Position numbers and translations under genes: made by a program. Shown here one piece after another: positions 35,207 to 43,078 of a stretch of DNA of 64,000 bases. Origin of the DNA: Saccharopolyspora kobensis (GTDB taxonomy: Bacteria; Actinomycetota; Actinomycetes; Mycobacteriales; Pseudonocardiaceae); assembly GCF_900108315.1 (NCBI RefSeq), contig NZ_FNVB01000003.1:1-64000 (forward strand), written 5' to 3'. The notes beneath the pieces were generated by a model. That model did no database searches. It was not told the DNA's origin and saw only the letters and a program-made list of their open reading frames with translations. Numbering within the stretch: position 1 is the first letter of the stretch; every line of letters begins with the position of its first letter.

Positions 35207-35221
35207 AATGGTATACCAAAA
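35207..35221. promoter_or_regulatory. TGGTATACCA operator before the deaminase gene
   Basis: AATGGTATACCAAAA contains a perfect 10-bp palindrome of the FadR-type GntR class (35209-35218). Matching copies flank the amidohydrolase and permease genes 3 kb away. The GntR regulator encoded just beyond the deaminase is the natural binder. TGGTAGGCT at 35223-35231, close to the ATG, suggests a leaderless start under direct repression. Confidence 0.65.
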
Positions 35222-35238
35222 GTGGTAGGCTGGGCGGC

Positions 35239-35736
35239 ATGGACGAACCGCAGACCATCAGCGAGCAGGACCGATCGCACCTGCGGCGGTGCGTCGATCT
35301 CGCCCGTGAAGCGCTGGAGGACGGCGACGAGCCGTTCGGCTCGGTGCTCGTCGACGCGACCGGCTCGGTGCGCTTCGAAGACCGCAACCGGGTCAAGGGC
35401 GGCGACGCGACCCGGCACCCCGAGTTCGAGATAGCGCGCTGGGCGGCCGCGAACCTCTCCCCCGCAGAGCGCGGCGAGAGCACCGTCTACACCTCCGGCG
35501 AGCACTGCCCGATGTGCAGCGCCGCGCACGCCTGGGTCGGTCTCGGCCGCATCGTCTACGCGACGAGCACCGAGCAGCTGAGCGCATGGCACCGCGAGTG
35601 GGAGCTGCCCGCCGGGCCGGTGGCGGCGCTGCCGGTCAACGCGGTCGCGCCGGGGATCCCGGTCGCCGGACCGGTCCCGGAGCTGGCCGACGAGGTCCGC
35701 GAGCTGCACGCCCGCCTGCACGGCATCGGCCGGTAG
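35239..35736 (+). CDS. CDA-fold nucleobase deaminase
   Basis: The 165-aa deaminase has HPEFE (His60 and catalytic Glu62) and EHCPMCSAAH with zinc cysteines 90 and 93. The usual PC is HC here. It is a distant relative of guanine and cytosine deaminases and of the deaminase at 28712. It lies in the GTATACC regulon with an NCS1 permease and hydantoin-type racemase, so it may remove an amino group from an imported nucleobase. Confidence 0.8.
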   Translation: MDEPQTISEQDRSHLRRCVDLAREALEDGDEPFGSVLVDATGSVRFEDRNRVKGGDATRHPEFEIARWAAANLSPAERGESTVYTSGEHCPMCSAAHAWVGLGRIVYATSTEQLSAWHREWELPAGPVAALPVNAVAPGIPVAGPVPELADEVRELHARLHGIGR

Positions 35737-35745
35737 CCGCGCCTG

Positions 35746-36396
35746 TCAGGACTCCGCCGCGCGCTGGCGCTCGGCGGCCATGCCCTGACCCGCGGCGAGG
35801 TGTTCGGCGATCAGCCGCTCCACCCGCACCACGTCCCGGTCCGCGATCGCCGAGTAGAGACCTTCGTGCTGCTCGGCGATCGCGGTCAGGTCGTCGTGCT
35901 GGCCGAGCAACCAGCGCATCCGCCCGCTCATGACCCGCTCCAGCTCGCTGAGCAGCTCGTTGGCCGCCAGCGAGGTCACCACCTCGTGGAAGTCGGCCGC
36001 CGCGCGCCGCGCGCGCACCGCATCGCCCGCGCGCGCCGCGGCCAGCTCGGTGTCCAGGACCTCGCGGAGCCGGGCCAGGCCGTCCTTGGTCCGGCGCTGC
36101 GCGGCCAGCTTGAAGGTCAGCGCTTCGAACGCCCCGCGCACCTCGTTGAGGTCGGCGACGTCGGAGGCGGTGAACTCGCGGACCACCGCCCAGCTGCGCG
36201 GGCGGGGCGTCACCAGTCCCTCGGCCACCAGCGACCGCAGCGCATCGCGCACCGGGAGCCTGCTCACCCCCAGCTCGGCCGCCAGGTCGCGCTCGACGAG
36301 CCTGCTGCCCGGAGCCCGGATCCCGCCGAGGATCTCGTCGCGGAGCTGCCGCATCACCCGCTCCGACTCCGGCTCGAAGCTCCCTGCCTGTGTCAT
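35746..36396 (-). CDS. GntR-family (FCD) repressor of the hydantoin/nucleobase locus
   Basis: The 216-aa regulator has a GntR winged helix (VMRQLRDEILGGIRAPGSRLVERDLAAELGVSRLPVRDALRSLVAEGL) and an FCD sensor domain (FHEVVTSLAANELLSELE, EHEGLYSAI, EHLAAG). It is convergent with the deaminase gene and is the only regulator in the 31-36 kb locus. It is therefore the likely reader of the three TGGTATACC sites. ATG at 36396 after GGAG. Confidence 0.87.
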   Translation of the reverse strand: MTQAGSFEPESERVMRQLRDEILGGIRAPGSRLVERDLAAELGVSRLPVRDALRSLVAEGLVTPRPRSWAVVREFTASDVADLNEVRGAFEALTFKLAAQRRTKDGLARLREVLDTELAAARAGDAVRARRAAADFHEVVTSLAANELLSELERVMSGRMRWLLGQHDDLTAIAEQHEGLYSAIADRDVVRVERLIAEHLAAGQGMAAERQRAAES

Positions 36397-36810
36397 GAGT
36401 TCAAGTCTCCATCGCGATCTGGACCGCCATCGTATCGGCGGCGCCGCCCTGCCGGGGCCCCGACACCGGGTATCCACAGTGGACAGTTCGGTGCCGGGCC
36501 GCGGTGGCCGGGCGCGGGATGCGCCCGGGCGACGTGAGGGGAGTCCGAGCGCTGGCCGCCGATCAGATGTCGTGATCAGGCTGCGGGAGCGGGCCGGGAG
36601 CCGGTGTTCGCGCGCTCGTGCCGCCCGGTGATCACCCTGGCCGGATGAACGGGCTGGCCGACATGACATGGCTGGTCGGCTCCGCGGATGATCGTCGCGG
36701 AGCCGACCAGCGGCGTTCTCGACCAGCGGCGCCGGGCGGTTCGCTTCCGTCGCTGCGCCTCCGGGAGCCGTTGTGCGTGGCCCAGGAGCGGGCCCGGCGG
36801 CCTGCCGCGC
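36397..36810. other. 414-bp intergenic region with a TCCACAGTGGA copy and a terminator
   Basis: No gene is supported. A perfect TCCACAGTGGA palindrome lies at 36473-36483 (within GTATCCACAGTGGAC, close to a DnaA box on one arm). A direct repeat GACCAGCGGCG occurs near 36706 and 36721. The hairpin at 36673-36709 is listed separately. Confidence 0.5.
36673..36709 (-). terminator. Terminator downstream of the 111-aa basic protein gene
   Basis: TGGTCGGCTCCGCG and CGCGGAGCCGACCA form a perfect 14-bp stem with a 9-nt loop. It lies about 100 bp beyond the stop of the minus-strand gene at 36811. Confidence 0.6.
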
Positions 36811-37146
36811 CTAGCCGCGGCTCACCGCCTTCTCCAGCTCGGCCTTGGTCATCTTGGAGCGGCCCTTGACGCCCGCCCGGCGGGCGTCCTCGTAGAGCTG
36901 CTGCTTGGTGCGCCCGCCGGGGCCCTGGCGCTTGCCCGACCGCCGGCCACCGCGCCGCTGCGGCGGGATGTCCTGGGTCGAGGTCCGGCTGCTCTGCTTG
37001 GTCTGGCCCTGCTGGGCCCGGTCCTTGTTGACCGTTCGAGCGGCGATCTCGCTCGCCCGGCTCTTGCTCGAGCCCCGTTCGCGCGCCTGCTCCTTGATGT
37101 GCTCGTACTGCCGTTCCTGCTTGGCGTTCCAGCTTCGCTGCGGCAT
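36811..37146 (-). CDS. Small basic protein with Rho-N/SAP-like C-terminus
   Basis: The 111-aa protein is highly charged. The N-terminus (PQRSWNAKQERQYEHIKEQ...SRASEIAARTVNKDRAQQG) is a conserved actinomycete block often called plasmid stabilisation protein. The C-terminus (TKQQLYEDARRAGVKGRSKMTKAELEKAV) matches the Rho termination factor N-terminal/SAP-like helix-extended-helix that binds nucleic acid. A DNA- or RNA-binding role is likely. The ATG at 37146 is preferred; a GTG 9 bp upstream is possible. Confidence 0.75.
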   Translation of the reverse strand: MPQRSWNAKQERQYEHIKEQARERGSSKSRASEIAARTVNKDRAQQGQTKQSSRTSTQDIPPQRRGGRRSGKRQGPGGRTKQQLYEDARRAGVKGRSKMTKAELEKAVSRG

Positions 37147-37215
37147 GTCCGTCACTTCCCTCCAACGGGGTTCTGCAGCCAGTGACTACCCGCGGCGACG
37201 GCGAGTACACCGGGT

Positions 37216-38628
37216 TCAGTCCGCCTCGCGCTCCTCCTCGGCGCGTTGGCGGGCCTCCTGCCGGTCGGTCGCGGTGGGCTTGGAGCCCGGCAGCGCGCGC
37301 CCGGCGGGCTCCCTGATGGCCCACACCGCCACCAGGCCCACCGCGCCCGCGATCACCAGCAGGAACGCAGGTACCGACCGCATCCCGGTGGCCGCGACCA
37401 GGGACTCCGCGATCAGCGGGGTGGTGCCGCCGAAGAGCGCGACGGAGATGTTGAACCCGACCGACACCGCGCCGTAGCGGACCTCGGTCGGGAACAGCGC
37501 AGGCAGCGTCGAGGGCATGGTGCCGCTGAAGCAGACCAGGATCAGGCCCATGACCAGCAGCCCGGCCAGGACCGCGGGCACGCTGCCCGCTCCGATCAGC
37601 AGGAACGCCGGGAACGCCAGCACGATCAGGGCCGCGCTGCCCAGCGCGGCGATCGGCCGCCGACCGATCCGGTCGGAGAACCGCCCCAGCACCACGATCA
37701 GGCCCATCACCAGCACCATCGCCACCAGCACCAGGGCCAGCGCACCGGTGTGCGGGAAGCCCAGCACCGCGGACAGGTAGGTCGGCATGTAGGCGGTGAG
37801 CATGTAGTTGGTCACGTTGAACACCATCACCAGGCCGATGCACTTGAGCATCGCGCGCCAGTGGTCGCCGAAGATCGTGCGCAAGCTGCGCAAGGTGGCC
37901 GCCGCCTGCTCGTCCTCCGACTCGGAGCCCGCCTGGTAGGCGGGGCTCTCCCCCAGCCGGAACCGCAGGTAGAGGCCGACGATGCCGAGCGGCCCGGCCA
38001 GCAGGAACGGGATCCGCCAGCCCCAGCTCACCAGGTCCTGCGGGGACAGCACCACGGTCAGCGCGATGACCAGGCCCGCTCCCAGCGCGTAGCCGGTCAG
38101 CGTGCCCAGCTCCAGCCAGGAGGCCATGAAGCCGCGGCGCCGGTCCGGCGAGTACTCGGCGACGAAGGTGGCCGCGCCGCCGTACTCCCCGCCCGTGGAG
38201 AAGCCCTGCACCAGCCGCGCCACCAGCAGCAGCACCGGTGCCCAGATGCCGATGGTCGCGTAGCTGGGGATCAGTCCGATCGTCACGGTGCCCAGCGCCA
38301 TCGTCACCATCGTGATGGCCAGCACCGTCCGCCTGCCGATGCGGTCGCCCAGCGGCCCGAAGAAGAACCCGCCCAGCGGCCTGACCAGGAACGCCACCGC
38401 GAAGGCCGCGAAGGTGGACAGCAGCTGGGCGGTCGGGTTGGTGGGCGGGAAGAACACCTGCCCGATGACCACCGCGATGTAGCTGTAGACGCCGAAGTCG
38501 AACCACTCCACGGTGTTGCCGATCGCGGCGGCGGCGACCGCGCGCCTGACCTGGCCTTCGTCCACAATGGTCGCTTCCGGCTCGTCCCGCCGCGACCTGC
38601 TGCGGCGCTGCTTGCCGCCCCTCGGCAT
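37216..38628 (-). CDS. MHS-family (ProP/KgtP-like) metabolite:proton symporter
   Basis: The 470-aa protein has twelve helices. It begins with the MHS pattern AAAIGNTVEWFDFGVYSY and has RPLGGFFFGPLGDRIGRRTVL between helices 2 and 3, GGEYGGAATFVAEYSPDRRRG in helices 4-5 and DRIGRRP in the second half. MHS carriers import osmolytes (proline, betaine) or carboxylates with protons. Charged tails at both ends. Start at the third nearby ATG (38628), which has GGGGGA at a proper distance. Confidence 0.87.
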   Translation of the reverse strand: MPRGGKQRRSRSRRDEPEATIVDEGQVRRAVAAAAIGNTVEWFDFGVYSYIAVVIGQVFFPPTNPTAQLLSTFAAFAVAFLVRPLGGFFFGPLGDRIGRRTVLAITMVTMALGTVTIGLIPSYATIGIWAPVLLLVARLVQGFSTGGEYGGAATFVAEYSPDRRRGFMASWLELGTLTGYALGAGLVIALTVVLSPQDLVSWGWRIPFLLAGPLGIVGLYLRFRLGESPAYQAGSESEDEQAAATLRSLRTIFGDHWRAMLKCIGLVMVFNVTNYMLTAYMPTYLSAVLGFPHTGALALVLVAMVLVMGLIVVLGRFSDRIGRRPIAALGSAALIVLAFPAFLLIGAGSVPAVLAGLLVMGLILVCFSGTMPSTLPALFPTEVRYGAVSVGFNISVALFGGTTPLIAESLVAATGMRSVPAFLLVIAGAVGLVAVWAIREPAGRALPGSKPTATDRQEARQRAEEEREAD

Positions 38629-38670
38629 CGCAACCATCCCCCGTCGCGCCACCACCCGCCCGCAGTCGGC

Positions 38671-38735
38671 GGTTACCCCCGCGCCCGGTGCGGAAACGGT
38701 GCGGGTTCAAGCCCCGCCCGCGGTGGTTACCCCCG
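38671..38735 (+). repeat. 11-bp direct repeat upstream of small ORF
   Basis: GGTTACCCCCG occurs at 38671-38681 and 38725-38735, upstream of the 49-aa gene. It may be a pair of activator or repressor sites. Between the copies lies GCGGG-TTCAAGC-CCCGC (38701-38717), which resembles a tRNA T-arm but has no tRNA around it. Confidence 0.4.
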
Positions 38736-38769
38736 GGGCGAGGAGTTTCGGAGAACACTGGAGGAAACC

Positions 38770-38919
38770 ATGTCGCTACCGCACTTCCCGCGCATCCGCC
38801 GCGTGCTGAACGGTGTCCGGAAGCCGGCGCCGTGCTCGGGTGTGCCCGGCCGCGAGCCGGACCCGCTCCTGCACACCGGCCCCCGGATCCCGCCCGACAC
38901 GCTCAAGCGCTGGCGGTGA
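38770..38919 (+). CDS. Small basic protein of 49 aa, unknown
   Basis: An excellent ribosome binding site (GGAGGAAACC) precedes the ATG. The product starts MSLPHFPRIRRVLNGVRKPA and is rich in Pro and Arg with two histidines and one cysteine. No family is recognised. Codon third positions follow the GC bias of the neighbourhood, supporting expression. Confidence 0.5.
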   Translation: MSLPHFPRIRRVLNGVRKPAPCSGVPGREPDPLLHTGPRIPPDTLKRWR

Positions 38920-38932
38920 CATCGCGGCGCGC

Positions 38933-39283
38933 TCACTGACCGCGTGGCCGGTCGCCCTTGGGTTTCCCGGGCTGACCGGCCATTCCGTGGCGCGGTGGGT
39001 GCATGGGCTCCGGCGATCCGCTGGGATCCACCGGTGAACCGCCCGCCGTGTCCTCGGCCTCCAGCGGTTCGTCGTCCTGCGAGCCGCCCGACGGTCGCGC
39101 TCCCGCGCGCAGCTCGTTCAGCCGGTTCTGCAGGATCTCGCAGACCTGGGCCCGGTTGTTGTGCGTGCGCTCGTGGTCCAGCAGGAGCTTGATCTCGTCA
39201 GCGGGCAGCGACCGGATGCGGTGCTGCAGCGAACCGACCGGGATGTTGTCGTAATCGATGATCGGGAGTTCGTGCGGGGACAT
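38933..39283 (-). CDS. Conserved actinomycete hypothetical protein
   Basis: The 116-aa protein has an ordered N-terminal half (LPIIDYDNIPVGSLQHRIRSL...LLLDHERTHNNRAQVCEILQNRL), predicted helical and conserved in actinomycetes. A disordered, Pro/Gly/acidic tail follows. The VGSLQHRIRSL...LLxHExxHxxRxxVxxxLxxRL pattern resembles small proteins of unknown function found beside lipid or transport genes. Strong ribosome binding site GGAGGCGAG. Confidence 0.75.
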   Translation of the reverse strand: MSPHELPIIDYDNIPVGSLQHRIRSLPADEIKLLLDHERTHNNRAQVCEILQNRLNELRAGARPSGGSQDDEPLEAEDTAGGSPVDPSGSPEPMHPPRHGMAGQPGKPKGDRPRGQ

Positions 39284-39391
39284 CTCGCCTCCTGAGTTCG
39301 CGTACCGCCAGACGGTTTCCCCGCGCCGCGCGAGAACATGCGCCCCGGCCGCCACCGGGCGCGGCTGCCCGCGAAGTGCCAGCCTGGTGGC

Positions 39392-40369
39392 ATGGTGCGA
39401 TTCGGATGCACGCTGATGACCGAGCAATCCGGCCCGCGGGAACTGGTGCTGCAGGCCGCCGAGGCGGAGCGGGCCGGATTCGACTTCGAAGTGATGAGCG
39501 ACCACTACTTCCCCTGGCTGGAGGAGCAGGGGCACGCGCCCTACGCGTGGAGCGTGCTCGGGGCGGTCACCCAGGCCACCGAGCAGGTCGAGCTGATGAC
39601 CTACGTCACCGCACCGATCATCCGCTACCACCCGGCGGTCGTGGCGCAGAAGGCCGCCACGGTCGGCTTGCTCTCCGGTGACCGGTTCGTGCTCGGCGTG
39701 GGTTCCGGGGAGAACCTCAACGAGCACGTCGTGGGCCGCGGCTGGCCACCGGTCAACGTGCGGCACGAGATGCTGACCGAGGCGCTGCACATCATCGGCG
39801 CGCTCTTCGACGGCGGTCACGTCAACTACGCCGGGAAGCACTACCGGGTCGATTCGGCGAAGCTGTGGGACCTGCCGTCGCGGCGCGTGCCGGTGGCCAC
39901 CGCCGTGTCCGGGGCGCAGTCGGTCCAGCGGTTCGCCGAGCTGTCCGACGCGATGATCGCGGTCGAGCCCAGCAGCTCGCTCTGCGAGCAGTGGGACCGG
40001 GCTGCCGCGAGCGGAGCTCAGCGCAAGATCGGGCAGCTGCCGATCGCCTGGTCGACCGACCGGGACGCCGCCGTGCGGCGGGCCCGGCAGCAGTTCCGCT
40101 GGTTCGCGGGCGGCTGGAAGGTCAACTCCGAGCTGCCCGGCCCGGCTTCCTTCGCCGCGGCGACCGAGTTCGTCCGCGACGAGGACATCGCGGCCTCGAT
40201 CCCCTGCGGTCCCGATGTCGAGCCGATCGTGGAGTCGGCGGCGGCCTTCTGGAAAGCCGGGTTCACCGATCTCGCGGTCGTCCAGATCGACGTGGACGCC
40301 GACCGGCGGGGATTCTTCGACTTCGCCGAGCGGGAGCTGCTGCCCGCGCTGCGCGAAGCCGCGTCCTGA
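39392..40369 (+). CDS. F420-dependent LLM-class oxidoreductase (TIGR03557-like)
   Basis: The 325-aa luciferase-like TIM-barrel enzyme has FGCTLMTEQSGPRELV, FEVMSDHYFPWLEEQGHAPYAWSVLG, and GDRFVLGVGSGENLNEHVVG. These are the pattern of the F420-binding glucose-6-phosphate-dehydrogenase-like subgroup. The cofactor F420 is inferred from the subgroup. Substrate unknown. It is convergent with the methyltransferase gene, only 6 bp between stops. Confidence 0.88.
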   Translation: MVRFGCTLMTEQSGPRELVLQAAEAERAGFDFEVMSDHYFPWLEEQGHAPYAWSVLGAVTQATEQVELMTYVTAPIIRYHPAVVAQKAATVGLLSGDRFVLGVGSGENLNEHVVGRGWPPVNVRHEMLTEALHIIGALFDGGHVNYAGKHYRVDSAKLWDLPSRRVPVATAVSGAQSVQRFAELSDAMIAVEPSSSLCEQWDRAAASGAQRKIGQLPIAWSTDRDAAVRRARQQFRWFAGGWKVNSELPGPASFAAATEFVRDEDIAASIPCGPDVEPIVESAAAFWKAGFTDLAVVQIDVDADRRGFFDFAERELLPALREAAS

Positions 40370-40375
40370 GTTCGC

Positions 40376-41242
40376 TCAGACCTTCTCGGCGAGCACGGTG
40401 AGCTCCACTTCGGACGCGACCGGCCGCCGCCCGATCGGTTTGAGGTAGCGGGCGGCGAACTCCGGCGATCCGGCCTGCTCGACCAGCCGCCAGCCGTGTT
40501 CGGCGAGGAACCCGGCCACCTCCTCGGGAGCCCAGCCGAACTTCCACAACCGGCGCTCGACCACGTACTCCCGGTGCAGCGCCGCGGAATCCCGGAGGTC
40601 GGTGCCGTCGAGGAAGTCCGCGCGCACGTAGGTGAACACCAGCCTGCTGCCGATCCGCGCATCGGCCAGGTGGGCGAACGTGCGGCGGATCGCCTCCTCG
40701 GTCAGGTACTGCGTCACGCCCTCCCAGACGAAGAACGGCTGCCGCTCGGCGGTGCAGCCGTGCGCGGCGAGCGCTGCGCCGAGGTCCTGGCGCTCGAAGT
40801 CGACGGGCACCAGCCCGACGCGGTCCGGGACCCTGCCGTAGACCTTCTGCACTAGCGCGCGCTTGCGGGCGGTGGCCGCGGGCAGGTCCACTTCGTAGCA
40901 GGGCATCGCGGCCAGCTCCGGCAGCCGGTACGCGCGGGTGTCCAGGCCCGCTCCGAGCAGCACCACGGCGTCGATCCCGTTCTCGGCCGCGGTGCGCAGC
41001 TGGTCGTCGATGTAGCGCTTCCGGCACAGCAGGCTCGACCAGAGGCCCGGGGCCCGCTTCTCCACGGCCCTGGCGATCGCCCAGCGCACCGGGGGCGCCG
41101 CGCACAGCCCCGCGACGGTCTTCGCGCCCAGCGGCAGCAGCCGGTAGGCGAGCTTGTCGCGGACCAGCGGGATCTCCTCGTGCTGGTCGATCGCGACGAG
41201 CGCCATCGGCCCCACGGCCGTGCGTGCAGCCGCGTTCCCCAT
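40376..41242 (-). CDS. Class I SAM-dependent methyltransferase (TIGR00027/LCM-like)
   Basis: The 288-aa protein belongs to the leucine-carboxyl-methyltransferase-like family common in actinomycetes. It shows VVLLGAGLDTRAYRLPEL (SAM motif I), YEVDLPAATARKRALVQK (motif II), LVPVDFERQDLGAAL, and FFVWEGVTQYLTEEAI (motif post-I/III). Natural substrates of this family include carboxylates of secondary metabolites. The ATG at 41242 has a GGAGGAAAGGA-type site. Confidence 0.87.
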   Translation of the reverse strand: MGNAAARTAVGPMALVAIDQHEEIPLVRDKLAYRLLPLGAKTVAGLCAAPPVRWAIARAVEKRAPGLWSSLLCRKRYIDDQLRTAAENGIDAVVLLGAGLDTRAYRLPELAAMPCYEVDLPAATARKRALVQKVYGRVPDRVGLVPVDFERQDLGAALAAHGCTAERQPFFVWEGVTQYLTEEAIRRTFAHLADARIGSRLVFTYVRADFLDGTDLRDSAALHREYVVERRLWKFGWAPEEVAGFLAEHGWRLVEQAGSPEFAARYLKPIGRRPVASEVELTVLAEKV

Positions 41243-41580
41243 GCTTGCGAGTCCTTTCCTCCGTCAAGGCTCGCCGCAGCGGTCGCTCGAGCGCACCGGC
41301 CGGTGGCCGGGCGGCGCGGAGCCGGAGCGTGCGGCGATTCCGGCGTCCGGTGAACGCCGCGCCGCTACCGCAGAACCGTGGCCAGACCAGCAGTGCCGGT
41401 TCCGATGTCGTGCACCCGCGGGTACGTCGGCATGAGGAGTTCCTCTCCTGAACAGGTTCGTCCTACACGCCGACCAGGCTTCCCGGCACACCATCGACAC
41501 CGCTTCGGGCTCGATACCGCCACCGTACCGCACGGAGGGACGACGGCAAGATCATTTTCCGCCGGGCGGGTGAACGCCGC
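41243..41580. other. Intergenic region, one 22-codon ORF with good ribosome binding site
   Basis: No normal-size gene is supported. On the minus strand, GGAGAGGAACTCCTC precedes an ATG at 41433 that opens a 22-codon frame (MPTYPRVHDIGTGTAGLATV...) ending at 41365, about 120 bp upstream of the methyltransferase start. It could be a leader peptide or a small unmodified peptide. The remaining sequence shows no clear signals. Confidence 0.3.
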
Positions 41581-41619
41581 GGCCGGCGGTCGCGGTGATG
41601 ATCACCACGACCGCCGGCC
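41581..41619 (-). terminator. Terminator of the PLDc_N gene
   Basis: GGCCGGCGGTCG and CGACCGCCGGCC pair (12 bp). The interior GGTGAT-g-ATCACC extends the stem after one C-A mismatch. It begins 11 bp past the stop of the minus-strand gene. Confidence 0.65.
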
Positions 41620-41630
41620 GGGACCGTGCC

Positions 41631-41882
41631 TCACGCCATCCGCCGCGCGTTCCCCCGGCCGATGACGAACCACAGGATGCTGCCCAGGAACGGCGCCACG
41701 AAGACGAAGATGATCCACACCACCTTCATGCCGAAGGTCTGGGCCGAACCGAGGATGCTGATCAGCGCCCCGATGATCAGACCCACGTAGAGCAGCACCG
41801 GCAGCGCGATCAGCAGGAGCGTCCCGATCTGGAACACCCCGTCGTCGAGGGCGAGGGAGGTCTGCTGGACCAGTGCGTGCAT
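41631..41882 (-). CDS. Small membrane protein with PLDc_N domain
   Basis: The 83-aa protein has two membrane helices (IGTLLLIALPVLLYVGLIIGALI and MKVVWIIFVFVAPFLGSILWFVIGR). The second matches the phospholipase-D-nuclease N-terminal (PLDc_N) motif W-x-F-x-x-P-x-x-G-x-x-x-W-x-x-x-G-R. These are standalone membrane proteins in actinomycetes, of unknown function. ATG at 41882 after GGAGAG. Confidence 0.8.
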   Translation of the reverse strand: MHALVQQTSLALDDGVFQIGTLLLIALPVLLYVGLIIGALISILGSAQTFGMKVVWIIFVFVAPFLGSILWFVIGRGNARRMA

Positions 41883-42066
41883 GCCGCGTGCTCTCCTGTC
41901 CGCGCCGGGTGGCGCGCGTCGTGGCCGTCGCGGTTCTCCGTTGCCCGCGATCACCTTCGGGCAAGAAGGTACGTCCGCGGCTTCTGCGCGAACATCATCC
42001 CGAGCACTGGTTCCCCGGTGGTCCGCGAGTAGTAGCCGGGGTCGGACCCCAGTCGTACCCGCCGGG

Positions 42067-42945
42067 CTACCGCCTCATCAGCTCGCGCAGCGCGCCGACG
42101 ATCTCGGCGGGCGATTCCTCGGCCATGAAGTGCCCGCAGGACACGGTGCGGTGGTGCAGATCGCTCGCCCAGCCGCGCCAAAGAGCCGCGGCGTCGTAGC
42201 CCAGCGCAGCGCCCCAGTCCTGCTGCAGCACGGTCACCGGCATCCGCAGCCGGTTGCCCGCCTCCCGGTCCTGCGTGTCGTGTTCCACGTCGATGAACGC
42301 CGAGGCGCGGTAGTCGGCGACGATCGACGGGACCGCCGCGCGGGAGGCCGCGAGGTAGGCCTCCCGGACGTCGGCGGGAATCGCTTCCGGGTTCGTGCCC
42401 CAGGCATCCAGGAAGTGCCCGAAGAACGCGTCCGCGCTGCCCTCGATCAGCTGCTCGGGCAAGCCCGGTGGCTGGGCCATCAGGTAGAGGTGGAAGCCGA
42501 CCGCGCCGGCGGTCCCGCGCAGCACGTCCCACATGTCCAATGTGGGCAGCACGTCGAGCACGGCCAGGTGGCTGATCCGCTCCGGGTGGTCGAGACCGGC
42601 CCGGATCGCCACCAGCGCGCCCCGGTCGTGCCCGGCGAGCGCGAAGCGCTCGTGGCCGAAGGCGCGGGCGAGGGCCACCACGTCGGCGGCCATGGTGCGC
42701 TTGGCGTAGGCCGTGCCGTCGGTGTCGGCCGGCTTGTCGCTCTCGCCGTACCCGCGCAGGTCGGGGACGAGCACGGTGTGGTCGGCGGCCAGGTCGGCCG
42801 CCACGTGCCGCCACATCAGGTGCGTCTGCGGGAACCCGTGCAGCAGGACGACCGGGCTGCCGGAGCCGCCGACCGCGACGTTGAGCGCCACCTCCTCCGC
42901 CACGGTAACCCGCTGGTAGTCGAAACCGTCGATCCGCAGTGCCAC
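42067..42945 (-). CDS. Alpha/beta hydrolase, haloacetate dehalogenase / epoxide hydrolase-like
   Basis: The 292-aa enzyme has the HGFPQTHLMW oxyanion loop, the Asp nucleophile in GHDRGA (Asp107), DLRGYGESD, and His in SCGHFMAEE. The Asp nucleophile and GHDRGAR-type loop place it with fluoroacetate dehalogenases and soluble epoxide hydrolases rather than serine esterases. GTG start at 42945 after GAAGGG. It is divergent from the BTAD regulator gene with 133 bp between. A truncated relative lies at 61461. Confidence 0.85.
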   Translation of the reverse strand: MALRIDGFDYQRVTVAEEVALNVAVGGSGSPVVLLHGFPQTHLMWRHVAADLAADHTVLVPDLRGYGESDKPADTDGTAYAKRTMAADVVALARAFGHERFALAGHDRGALVAIRAGLDHPERISHLAVLDVLPTLDMWDVLRGTAGAVGFHLYLMAQPPGLPEQLIEGSADAFFGHFLDAWGTNPEAIPADVREAYLAASRAAVPSIVADYRASAFIDVEHDTQDREAGNRLRMPVTVLQQDWGAALGYDAAALWRGWASDLHHRTVSCGHFMAEESPAEIVGALRELMRR

Positions 42946-43078
42946 GTTGAGCCCTTCGCCGGGACCGCCGCTGCCCGGCGGTCGCTGGTGGCAGCCTGCG
43001 GGAGCCGGATCAGCAACGGATCAGCACGCGCTGACCAGCGGGCGTTGTCTAGGGTTGCCGTGGAGGTGAGCCTGCGCG

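Noticed and set aside
31043-36396. Complete hydantoinase pathway
   Set aside because: A permease, racemase, amidohydrolase and deaminase are present, but no D-hydantoinase or carbamoylase signature. The amidohydrolase is exported, so the exact substrate is left open.
36473-36483. Chromosomal replication origin suggested by DnaA-like TATCCACA
   Set aside because: Only single boxes occur, spread over 26 kb in a palindromic context, with no dnaA, dnaN or AT-rich element nearby.
38701-38717. tRNA T-arm-like sequence GCGGG-TTCAAGC-CCCGC
   Set aside because: No acceptor stem, D-arm or anticodon arm can be fitted around it, and no integrase or att repeat is nearby. It is probably chance in GC-rich DNA, though a tRNA 3' fragment cannot be excluded.
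41365-41433. 22-codon ORF with good ribosome binding site upstream of the methyltransferase, possible RiPP precursor
   Set aside because: There is no modification enzyme of a known RiPP class, and the core has no Cys or Ser-rich pattern. It is kept only as a note in the intergenic entry.
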